The translations under genes and the position numbers were made by a program. The notes beneath the pieces are model-generated. The model saw only the letters and a program-made list of their open reading frames with translations, was not told where the DNA came from and ran no database searches. DNA of 64,000 nt, from assembly GCA_900548895.1 (NCBI GenBank), contig URLZ01000002.1, positions 45,166-109,165 on the forward strand. Direction: 5' to 3'. How positions within the stretch are numbered: the stretch's first letter is position 1; the number at the start of each line of letters is the position of its first letter. This stretch comes from an uncultured Akkermansia sp. (GTDB lineage Bacteria > Verrucomicrobiota > Verrucomicrobiia > Verrucomicrobiales > Akkermansiaceae). Below, one piece after another: positions 49,931 through 61,000 of this stretch.

Positions 49931-50947
49931 TCAGATGCGGATAGCCGCCGAGCTCCACGTCAGACCCGCGCCGAAAGTCACCATCAGCACAATGTCACCC
50001 TTCTTGGCACGACCTGCACGCAGCGCCTCATCCAGCGCGATAATGCAGGCCGCGCCCGACGTATTGCCGTACTTCTGAAGATTGACAAACACCTTCTCGG
50101 GCGGAATACCCAGGCGCGCCGTCACCGCATTGATGATGCGCAGATTCGCCTGATGCGGCACCACCAGCGCAATATCATTCGGATCAATGCCCGTGCGCTT
50201 GATCAGCGAGAGCGCCGAATCCTTCATGTGCTGCACCGCGTGGCGGAAAAGCTCATTGCCGCGCATGGCCACCGTGTAAAGCTTCTCGTGGATATTCTCC
50301 TCCGTCGTCGGAATCGCCGAGCCGCCGCCCGGCACCAGCAGAATATCCGTCAGCGTGCCGTCGGCACCGATATCGGACGCCAGAATCGCGCTGTCGCCCT
50401 CAATCCCCGTGCCCGTGCGCAGCACCGCCGCGCCCGCACCGTCGCCGAACAGCACGCAAGTGCTGCGATCCTCCCAGTTCACAATGTGGCTGAGCTTCTC
50501 ACTGGCGATAATCAGCGCCGTACGCGCCTGACCGCAGCCGATATACTGCACCGCCGTCTTGAGCGCGTAGAGGAAACCCGAGCAAGCCGCCGAAATATCG
50601 AAAGCCGCCGCATTCACCGCCCCGATATTCGCCTGCACATAGCAAGCCGTCGACGGCGTGAAGGTATCCGGCGTAATCGTCGCGACAATGATGAGGTCAA
50701 TCTCCTCGGGCTTGACCCCCGCCGCCTCCATCGCCTTGCGAGCGGCGTTGGTGGCCATATCGCTCGTCTTCTCATCGGGCGCGGCAATGCGGCGCTCCTC
50801 AATGCCCGTGCGCTCAACAATCCACTCATTGGACGTATCCACCATCTTCTCGAGATCCGAGTTCGTAAGGCGGCGTTCAGGGACATATGACCCCGTGCCG
50901 ATGAGGGCCACGGGCAGACGTTTGAAAGGCTGGGTGAGATCGTTCAT
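49931..50947 (-). CDS. fabH: 3-oxoacyl-ACP synthase III FabH
   Basis: FabH starts fatty-acid synthesis by condensing acetyl-CoA with malonyl-ACP. It is 338 residues. The catalytic triad is visible: C122 in DISAACSGF, His in VVPHQANLRII and Asn in YGNTSGAACI. The N-terminal GTGSYVPERRLTN and the TSNEWIVERTGI stretch are typical. It stands alone, away from other fab genes. Starts upstream of 50947 are shadow sequence. Confidence 0.97.
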   Translation of the reverse strand: MNDLTQPFKRLPVALIGTGSYVPERRLTNSDLEKMVDTSNEWIVERTGIEERRIAAPDEKTSDMATNAARKAMEAAGVKPEEIDLIIVATITPDTFTPSTACYVQANIGAVNAAAFDISAACSGFLYALKTAVQYIGCGQARTALIIASEKLSHIVNWEDRSTCVLFGDGAGAAVLRTGTGIEGDSAILASDIGADGTLTDILLVPGGGSAIPTTEENIHEKLYTVAMRGNELFRHAVQHMKDSALSLIKRTGIDPNDIALVVPHQANLRIINAVTARLGIPPEKVFVNLQKYGNTSGAACIIALDEALRAGRAKKGDIVLMVTFGAGLTWSSAAIRI

Positions 50948-51183
50948 GGCTGAATATACTGCGGCGAGACCCGGCAAGCCGAGTCGCGCACGTGCACACT
51001 GTACCACAGCTCACGCGGGCTGGCGAGTGAAATTTTCCGCCCCGGCCTGAAAAAACGCCAACAAAGCCCCCCTGCGCCCGCGGAAGAAGCCCATTCACCT
51101 TGAACTGTCGCTCCCCCGCTACCCCTCGCTCGAGCCGTCTTGCCCTCACCCGAGAAAAAAAACGAAAAATTCATCTTTTTGTC

Positions 51184-51212
51184 TTGACTCGCGATCTCAA
51201 GCCGCGTATAAT
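51184..51212 (+). promoter_or_regulatory. Promoter of tRNA-Ala
   Basis: TTGACT-N17-TATAAT. Transcription is expected about 30 nt before the tRNA. Confidence 0.88.
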
Positions 51213-51249
51213 TCCGCCGTCCTCCTGCAGGACGCAGACAGCAAGTCAC

Positions 51250-51322
51250 GGGGTATTAGCTCAGTTGGTAGAGCGCCTCAATGGCATTGAGGAGGTCAGC
51301 GGTTCGAACCCGCTATGCTCCA
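51250..51322 (+). tRNA. tRNA-Ala (anticodon GGC)
   Basis: A full cloverleaf: acceptor GGGGTAT/ATGCTCC, D-arm GCTCAGTTGGTAGAGC, anticodon stem CCTCA/TGAGG with loop ATGGCAT (anticodon GGC, decoding GCC/GCU), T-arm AGCGG-TTCGAAC-CCGCT, discriminator A. The 3' CCA is not encoded. The G1-C72 and G3-U70 pairs fit tRNA-Ala identity. Confidence 0.97.
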
Positions 51323-51328
51323 CTCCGC

Positions 51329-51363
51329 GAAGAGCCGACTCTAACGAGTCGGCTCTTCTTGTT
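51329..51363 (+). terminator. Intrinsic terminator of tRNA-Ala
   Basis: The perfect 13-bp stem GAAGAGCCGACTC/GAGTCGGCTCTTC with a TAAC loop is followed by TTGTT. Confidence 0.85.
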
Positions 51364-51940
51364 CTCCCGCGCGGCCCGCCGGGAAAGCCCGGCCCCTCCC
51401 CTCCCCACCGCAACGGCCGGCCGCGACAAGCCGTAGATGTGTTGGCCGCAGCCTCCCCGCCATCTCCGAGAGGCGGCATCCTCCCCTCCGTGCCCCTCCG
51501 GCAGCGAAGTCTGCCGCCTTTGTTTGCAATCTAACGAAACTGAGCGCCGCGAACACGCGACACACCGGTGCCGCGGAGACTCCCACCCCCCCTTCTCATC
51601 CGAGACCCGGCGCGAGCGTGAAAACCTGGAATTAACAAAAACATCATCGCTGACAAGCTCCCCAATCGGGAATCACGGAGGAGGAGTTCTCACAAATACG
51701 CCGTCTTTCGTGCCGGAACGGTGAGGAGAACTGGTAGATATAAACATCGCACATCGAAATATTCGTTTTTTTGCTTTCCCCGCAACTTGTGGGAGAATGC
51801 ATACTAAAATAAGACATAACACGAAGAGCATCAAAGTAAAAAAAGATAAATAACCGACAATATTCAGAAAATTTCTTAGAATGAAATATCAGGCATCTTT
51901 ACGAAAAACGCGATAATATTGAAGAATTCTGAAAATTTGT

Positions 51941-51969
51941 TTGACTGACGCCCAATTTTGCGTTAGCCT
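51941..51969 (+). promoter_or_regulatory. Candidate promoter of the giant repeat protein gene
   Basis: TTGACT-N17-TAGCCT, with the ATG 49 nt past the -10. Two direct copies of CTGACGC (51945, 51968) and the dyad TTGCGT/ACGCAA (51958-51976) overlap it. Confidence 0.5.
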
Positions 51970-52018
51970 GACGCAAGGCGGAATCTATCCGCGTTTCACG
52001 TATCAAGAAAAACAGAAT

Positions 52019-55000
52019 ATGAAACTGCATCTACCTGTAAAACTTCGTGCCAGCCTCCTGGCCGCAGTCATCGCCGTTCCGGCTCTGCTGTACGGTAAGG
52101 CCTTCGCGGGCACGGGCTACGTAGCTCCCTCCAACGAATTTGGGTGGGACACCAACGATATCACGCTCAACCAGCGTTACAACCAGACGGCCGGAAACAC
52201 TTATACAGCCACCGCGACAACCTACACGGTCTACGAGATGTATGGCGATCTGACGGGTTACGACAGCGGGATCGCCAAGGTGCGCGTTGGTTACTTGGAC
52301 GAGAGCTGCTCGGAGAACCAAAGGCTCGTGTACCAAGGCGGCCAGTACGGCACCGTGAGCGTGACCGGTGAATTTACCCCCGTTAGCACGGTTTACTTCA
52401 AAGAGACCGAGCAGAAAGAAGATACGGCTTCCATCATCGTCAAGGCTGATGCGCCCACTGGGGACAAGTACATCAGCTATATTGATGGCAGCAGTGAATT
52501 TACGTCAGACGAAATGGTCTTTGAAAACAGCCTTCAGTCCGGCGTGAATCCTTCCTTGGTGGGTCAGGCCTACGAGGGAGACGTCAAAATTGTGACTGAC
52601 GCGATCAAGGTGAACAATGCCGGGAGCGACGTCGTGCTTGAGGACGTCGACATCTTAGGTCGCACGGATACGCCGGCTGAGATGAAGACCGAGCTCGGGG
52701 ACGGCACCAAGCTCGTCATCCTCAACGGCAACGACAATCTGACCGACGGCGAGAAGGACACCCTCAACATCGCGAACGTCGAGAACAACAACGTCTACAA
52801 AAACGAGACCCCCCGCACCGTGGAGCTCGGTGACGTAAGTGGCAAGGGTTCGCTCGTCATCGTCGGCAATAAGGAACGCACTGAGGCCACGAAAAACGAG
52901 GCAGGAGCGATCACGCAGGGAGCCTTCGTCGAGGCGGCAGGAAAGGAAGACAACGTCACGGTCGAGATTGCCTCGGTTGACGGACTGGCTGAGCTCGGCG
53001 TGGCAAATGCCAACCTCACTATCGAGGGCAGCGTCGTGAACGTCACCACCACGACTCTTGTGAACAGTGCGACGACGGTCGACGGCGAGGTTTCTACAGT
53101 GGGCCTCAATGTCAACGGTGAATCGACCTTGACGGCAACGGGGGATATCAAGAACATTATAAGCCAGGGTGCGACCGGCACTCAGATTGACGGAAAAGTC
53201 ACCTCCACGGGCGGTGAGATTGCCCTCACCAACGGTTCTGTCGGTGAAGGTGCCATCGTCGAGGCTGAAAGTACCACAGAAGGCGATGTTACCCTGAGCA
53301 ACATCGAGTCGGAAAAGGCAGCAGAGATCTCCGCCGGCCATGACCTGACCCTCACGGAGAACACGGTGGTGAATGGAGTTCAAGAGATCACGATCGGTAA
53401 CGACCTCACCGTAGAAACGGGCAGCAAGCTCACGAATTACGAGGGCAGTATCGTAGCCCCGGGCAATATCACGGTGAGCGACGACAGCAGCATCTCCGAC
53501 ATCGGCGGTAACGTTGAGGCCGGCGGCGACCTGTCTCTTGAAGGCGACAGCAGCATCTCCGGCGTCGACGGCAGTATCACGGCCGGTGGGGAAGGGTCCA
53601 CGGAAGGCAATATCACGGTGAGCGACGGCAGCAGCATCTCCGGCGTCGGCGGTAACGTAGAGGCCAGCGGCGACCTGTCTCTTGATAACAGCTCCTTGAC
53701 GGACGTTACCGGCACCGTGGATGTGGACGGGGACATGTCCGTTCAGAACGGCAGCAAAGTGGATAATCTCGGCGGCTTGGATGTCGAAGGCAGCCTGACG
53801 ATTGACAACAGCACCGTCACGGACGTCGCGAACGGTGAAGGTGTCGTCGGCGAAGTCGGCAACGGCAACGACGGTGACAGTCTTACGATTCAGAACGGAG
53901 GTTCTCTCTCCAACTCCACCCTCAACGTCAACGGCGATATCATTGTTGATGGGGCCACCCTTACTTCCAGCACGATCACCGCCACGGGCAAGCTCGAGGC
54001 GACGAACGGCGCTGTCCTGAGCAAGGGTGAGGTCGATGATGGGAATGGAGGTACGGTCGTGCGCGACAACGTGCTGACGGTTGCCCAGGATTCTGTCATC
54101 ACGAGCGGCTCGCAGGTGAGCGGCACCGATCTCACCGTGACCAGCGAGACCGGCGATCCCAACCTCGAGATCTCGGGGCAGAAGGATGGTCACGCTACCA
54201 CCGTGACCGGTGACACCAACCTGAAGGTGGACGGTGAGATTACCGTCGACAAGGGTGCGGAGCTGAGCCTCGACGGCTTGCAGGGAGAAAGCGGCAAGGA
54301 CGCCTCGCTGACGGCGACAAGCCTCAAACTCGGTGAACTGGCAGACAATAAGGCCTCCATCAGCAACGGTACCGTAGCGGTCACGAAGGAGACGAACATC
54401 AAATCCGGCAACACCTTTGCGCTCTCGAGCACGACGGGTACGCTTGGCTCCGTAGTTGAGGGCTCTGCCAATGACTCCTCTGATACTAAGCTGGAGATCA
54501 CCGACGGCTCCGAGATCACAGCTTCCGGCATTGGCACGGAGGCCAAGAGCGAGGGTATGATGGATCTTGATGCGGAATACTTCGATCATGTCGTCGTTGA
54601 CGGAGATTCCTCCCTGACGGTGAATGGGACGGCCGCCATCGCAGACTACGATCAGGGCGGCTCGGACACAACGGGCAGCAAGACCACCATTGAAGGTGAG
54701 GCTTGGCTGGCCGATGCCTCCATCACCGGCACCGGCGCCTACGATGCCGAGCAGGGCACGGAAACAACCCTCAAGTCCGATGCCCACATCGGTTCGTTGA
54801 CCATTGCGAAGGAAGGCGCCCTGAGCTTTGTGGGTGCTGCCAACGATCAGAAGACGAATAGCTACATCGCTCAGCTGGAGCAGTCGTCCAACGGTCACAT
54901 CAACGTCGTCAACTCCGTGCTGACAACGCCTGAGCTCCAGGGAGAGAACATCAGCCTCGGCCTCAACGGCGGCACCGTCGTGCTCGGTCAGGTTAAAGAT

Positions 55001-58000
55001 GAGCAGGGCGCAACCGTCGAGAGCAAGGTTGAGCCGAACGCGCACGTGCTCGTGGGTGAAATCACCAACGCTTCGGCCACCGGCGCCCCGGATCGGAAGC
55101 CTCACGGCCAGTCGACCATCCAGACAACCGTCAATCGCGTCACGTCGGAATACAGCTTCTCGAAGGGCGATCCTGCGACCGCTACCGTCAAGACCTACGT
55201 TTTCATTGCGAGGAAGGACGGTACCGTGACGGTCAACGGGCAAGAAATCACCGTTGTGGCCGGGCAGGAAGTCGAGATTGCCGACACCTACCTGAACAAA
55301 GCAACGGAGTATAGCGGTGAGGAGTCTGTCTCGACGGGCGTCACGACCGTTGACATGGCGGAGTTTATCGCTGACAACCAAGACTTGCTTGATCCCAAGC
55401 TTGTCGGCGTTGTCGATGGAGATGGCAACCCGGTGTGCGATAATCAAGGAGACCAGCTGATGGCCCAGGTCATCAAGAAAGGTGGCACTCTGACCTTCTA
55501 CCCGGATGCTCAGCAGTCCCTCGGCACGCTGACGGAAGTGAGCGATGGTATCGCTTCTCTGACTGTCAAGGGTGACTTTGATGCAGATAACACTCTCATC
55601 AATGCCTATCTCACAGGAGCGGCGGACGAAAACGGCCATGTCATTGCCGATGCCGACTCCGGCCTCATTACGATTGAGGGCGTACTCAGCGGGCAGGATA
55701 ATACGCTGAACGCTGATGTGGATGTCAGCATAGGGGGCATTGTCTCCAAGGACGGGGCCGCTTACGAGGCCGCAAACAAAGTGACGGCGCTCACGGGCGA
55801 TATCGCCATCGGTGAGGAGGGCATTGTCGGTTCTTCGAACGTGCTCTCGGCCACGAATGGCAAGATCACCGTGACGGGCGCCATTGAGGGCAACAGCAAC
55901 GACCTCGATGCCAAGCTCAACATTGAGACGGGCTCCATCACGGGCGATGACAACATGCTGACCTCGACGGAAGGCTCGATCACGACGGGTGCCATCGATG
56001 GCGACAGCAACGACCTTGATGCCAAGCTCAACATTGTGACGGGCTCCATCACGGGCGATAGCAACATGCTGACCTCGACGGAAGGCTCGATCACGACGGG
56101 TGCCATCGATGGCGACAGCAACGACCTTGATGCCAAGCTCAACATTGTGACGGGCTCCATCACGGGCGATAGCAACATGCTGGACTCGGAAACAGGCACG
56201 ATCACGACGGATGCCATCGTGGGCGACAGCAACATCCTCGACGCCAATGGCGACATCACCGTGGATGGCTCCATCACGGGCGGCAGCAACGTGCTGGACT
56301 CGGAAACCGGCTCGATCACGACGGGTGCCATCACGGGCGCCGCCAACGACCTTGATGCCAAGCTCGACATTGAGACGGGTGACATCACGGGCGATGGCAA
56401 CATGCTGACCTCTGAGGAGGGTGCCATTACCACGGGTGCCATCACGGGCGACAGCAACGACCTCGACGCAGTAGACAGCATCGTGGTGAACGGTTCCATC
56501 GACGGCTCTGCCAACGACCTCGATGCTACGGGTGACATCACCGTGCACGGCTCCATCATCACGGGCGGCCTCAACGAGGAGACCGGCAACAAGCTGACCT
56601 CTGCCGAAGGATCAATCACGGTCGAAGATGGCATCTCGGGTCACTTCAATGACCTCAACGCCAAGCTCGACATTGTGACGGGCCCCATCTCGGGCAACAG
56701 TAACACCCTGACCTCGTGGAACGACTCGATCACGGTGGGCGCCGATGATGCCGGCAACGGCATTGGTGGTAGTAACAACGTGCTTACCGCCGAGGATGCG
56801 ACCAACGGTAGCATCACCGTCGATGGTGCCATCGCGGGCAACGACAATACGCTGACGGCCGGCACGACGATCAGCACCGGAGATATCAGCGGCATTGCCA
56901 ATGTGCTGACGGCCGGCGAGTCGATCGAGACTGGTGCCATCACGGGCGGCCAAAACAAGCTGACGGCCGGCACAACGATCACCACCAAGGGCGATATCAG
57001 CAGTTTCAGCAACACGCTGATCGCTCAGGGTGATATCACGGTTGAGGGTAATGTCAGTGGCACGGGCCATTCGCTGACCTCGGTTGACGGTGACGTCATC
57101 ATCAGCGAGCAGCTCGGCGGCACCACCAACCAGGTGAAGGGCGAAACGATTGATATCGGCAGCGTCACGGGCAATAATCAGACGGTGCTCTCCTACGGTG
57201 CCGGCCTGAGCCCCGACGATGTTGCCATTCACATCGGCGAATTCAATGCTCAGGGTTCGACGGTGGCCATTGCGACCGGTACGGATCCCGTCATGGGGCA
57301 GGCCTCGGGCAACGGCGCGATTGTGATCGATGAGATGTCTTCGGTCGGTGGCGATGGTCCCGTCTCCGGCACGCGAAACACGATCTCGTCGAACATCAGC
57401 AGCGTCTACATCGGCTCGCTGAATAACTATGATGCCTACACCCTCATCGAGGCGCATGACGATATCGTTGTCGGCTCCCTCGTCGAAACCCACGGTGTCC
57501 GCAGCGAAGGTGACAAAGCCTTCAATCAGACCTGGAAGGCAGAGAACCTCATCGTCAACAGTGCCAAGGGGCTCACGCTGGTGAACTCGGCGCTGACGAT
57601 GACCGGCAGCATTTCCGGCGGTGATCTGACGCTGGAACTGGAGCAGCCGGCCGATGGCACGATCTACGTGACCACCAGCCGGGCTAACAGCGTCACACTT
57701 AACTCGCTGGCGCTTGTCAACGGTGCTCAGCTCAGGGTCCTCGGCAAGGCGGATATTGAGTACCTGACGCTTGACGGCAAGTACTCGGCCCTGGATGCCA
57801 CCACGACGGAGATTAATGAGCTGACGTTGGCAAACGGCGCTTCCTACAATGCCGGCCTGGTGATTGTTAATACCCTGAATATCGACAACTCCTCCATGTC
57901 GGTTGTGACACTGGCCGGTGTCAAGGAGATCTCCCTCGTGGATAATGCCGTTCTGGCCATCACGGGCGTGGACGGCAAGACGGATCTGACGGGGGATTTG

Positions 58001-61000
58001 TCGGTTGACAAGAACTCGAAGCTGTTGGTCACCTTTGATCTGAAGACGGCAGGCTCCATTACTTCGAGCAACGGTTCGCTGATCCAGGCGGCCAACATCA
58101 CCGCGGGCGACGGTCTCGTGTCCGATGGCGGCACGATCAAGACGACCTCCGGAGATATCATCGCCGAGAGCGGCGCCATTGCGGCAACCCAGGGCGGCAC
58201 GATTGAGGCCGTCGGCGATATCACGGCTGAGGACGGCAACATCACGGCTGACAACGGCACGATCTACACGACCGGCAAGATCTCGGCTGAGAAGGGTAAC
58301 CTCATCGCCTCCAACGGCTCTGAACTGACGGCCGGCAAGGGCCTGACAGCTCTGGGCATGGATATCTCCGCCTCGACCGTGGTAGGCAACGTGACCCTCA
58401 CGGGCAACGGAGAATCCTTCATCAAAGATGCTTCTCGCGTCGAGGGCTCGATCACCCTCAGCGGCGGCAACATCACGGTGAGCGGTACCGAAGATGGCAC
58501 GAAGGATGCTGAAGTGACGGGCTCGATCACGGGTGCAACCAATGCGACGCTGACGAATGCCACCGTCGGCAACCTCACGGCTTCCGGCGTGGTGTCTCTC
58601 ACCAATGCGGATACCGGCTGGATCAAGGACGCTGCATCCGTGTCGATGGCGGATGCCTCCACCGTGACGGGTGACATCACCATGGCTGAGACCAACACGG
58701 GTGTCACGATGGATCACTCCACGCTGCAGGGCAGCATCATCGGTGCCGTCGGCGCGACGCTTGAGAATGCCTCGCTCGTGACGGGCGATCTGAAGCTCAG
58801 CGGTGGTGCAGCCATTGTCACGAATTCGACGGTCGAAGGCTCGATCACGGGTGCCGCTTCGGCGGAACTCACGGGTGCGACGACCGGTAATGTGACGGCT
58901 GAAGGCCACGTTAAGCTGGATGATGCGGACACGGGTTCCATTTCGGCCGCTTCTCTGGAGAGTTACAACGGCTCTCTGGTGACGGGCAATGTGGTGCTGA
59001 CGGGCGGCGATGCCATCCTGAGCGCGACGGAGGTAACCGGCAATATCACGGGTGCCAATGGAGTGTCTCTGAGCAGTGGCTCGAAGGCGGGCAACATTGT
59101 TGCCACCGGTGATGTCTCTCTGGATGCTTCGAAGGCGGGCACGATCAGCGGCGCTGGCGTGTCTCTCAAGGCCGGCTCGAGCTCCGGCGCCATCACGGCG
59201 ACGGGCGAGGCTACGGTTGACGCATCGACGGTTGAGGGCACGATCAGCGGCACGGATGTGAAGCTGACGGGTAACTCGACTTCCGGCTCCGTCACCGCCG
59301 AAAATACGGTCACGGTGAATGGTTCGGAGGTTCAGGGCACGATCACGGCCGGCGGCCTCGTCGACCTCGATAATGCCACGGCCGGCGACATCGTGAAGGC
59401 CGGATCGGTTGACATGCTCAATTCGACGGTCGGCAACGTGACCAGCCAGGGCACGGTGGTTCTCGCCTCCAGCTCGCACGCCGGCACGATCAGCGGCACG
59501 GATGTGTCTCTGAGCGGCGGCTCGAGCTCCGGCGCCATCAAGGCGACGGGCGAGGTCACGGTTGACGCTTCGACGGTGGACGGCGGCATTGCCGACGCTG
59601 CGAAGGTTGGCCTGAGCAACGGAGCTTCCGTGACCGGTGATCTCACCATGGCTAAGACCAACACGGGTGTCACGATGGATCACGCCACGCTGCAGGGCAG
59701 CATCATTGATGCCATCGGCGCGAAGGTTGAGAATGCCTCGCTCGTGACGGGTAACCTCGATCTCGCGGGCGGAGCTGCCACCATCAAGGCTTCGACCGTT
59801 CAGGGTAATGTCACGGGCGCTGAGACGGTGACAGTCTCTGCCGGTTCGACGGTGGGCAACATCAGCGAAGTGTCCGGCAAGGTCGACATCGATGATTCGA
59901 CGACCGGCAACATTGCGACCTCCGGCGATGTCGAGCTGACGAATGCTGACTCCGGCACGATCAGCGGCGCGAATGTGACGGTGACGGGCGGCTCGGAGAC
60001 TGGCGCGATCACGGCCTCCGGCGAGGCTAAGGTTGACGCATCGACGGTTGAGGGCACGATCAGCGGCACGGATGTGAAGCTGACGGGTAACTCGACTTCC
60101 GGCTCCGTCACCGCCGAAAATACGGTCACGGTGAATGGTTCGGAGGTTCAGGGCACGATCACGGCCGGCGGCCTCGTCGACCTCGATAATGCCACGGCCG
60201 GCGACATCGTGAAGGCCGGATCGGTTGACATGCTCAATTCGACGGTCGGCAACGTGACCAGCCAGGGCACGGTGGTTCTCGCCTCCAGCTCGCACGCCGG
60301 CACGATCAGCGGCACGGATGTGTCTCTGAGCGGCGGCTCGAGCTCCGGCGCGATTACGGCCTCCGGCACGGCTACTGTCGACGCATCGACGGTCGAGGGC
60401 ACGATCACGGCCGGCGGCCTCGTCGACCTCGATAATGCCACGGCCGGCGACATCGTGAAGGCCGGATCGGTTGACATGGACAATTCGACGGTCGGCAACG
60501 TAACCAGCCAAGGCACGGTGGACCTCAACGGTTCGCACGCCGGCACGATCGGCGGCACGGATGTGACGCTGACGAACGGTTCCAGCTCCGGCGCCATCAC
60601 GGCGACGGGCAAGGTGGGCGTTGAAGACTCGACGGTGAATGGCACGATCAGCGGCACGGATGTGTCTCTGACGGACGCTTCCTCCGGCGACGTCAGCGCG
60701 AACGGCATCGTGACGCTCGACCATGCGAACGCCGGCGCTATCATCGGCGCAACGCAGCTGGGTGTGAGTAACTCTTCCATCGTGACGGGTGACATCACCA
60801 TGGCTGAGGTCAACGCCGGCGCTGATTCGGGTGAACCCCAGGTCAGCGTGGATGGATCCCAGGTGCTTGGCAACATCATTGGTGCCATCGGCGCTGAGGT
60901 GATGGGCAACTCGCTCGTGACGGGTAATCTCGGTCTGGCGAGCGGCAATGCGACGATCACGTCTTCGACCGTTCAGGGCAATGTCACGGGCGCTGAGAAC

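Larger units (their letters stand above)
51323..52018. other. Long intergenic region, GC-rich then strongly AT-rich
   Basis: 696 nt without a gene. It starts with the tRNA terminator; the part to about 51700 is GC-rich and unremarkable. From about 51720 to 51960 the sequence turns visibly AT-rich, unlike anything else in the window. It ends with a promoter and a dyad directly upstream of the giant gene. Confidence 0.7.

Noticed and set aside
50948..51010. Promoter of fabH at TATATT 5 nt before the ATG
   Set aside because: The -10-like box is good, but no acceptable -35 lies at 16-18 bp, so I did not list it.
51323..51720. Integrase attachment site or mobile element next to tRNA-Ala
   Set aside because: No repeat of the tRNA 3' end and no integrase or transposase is visible in the window.
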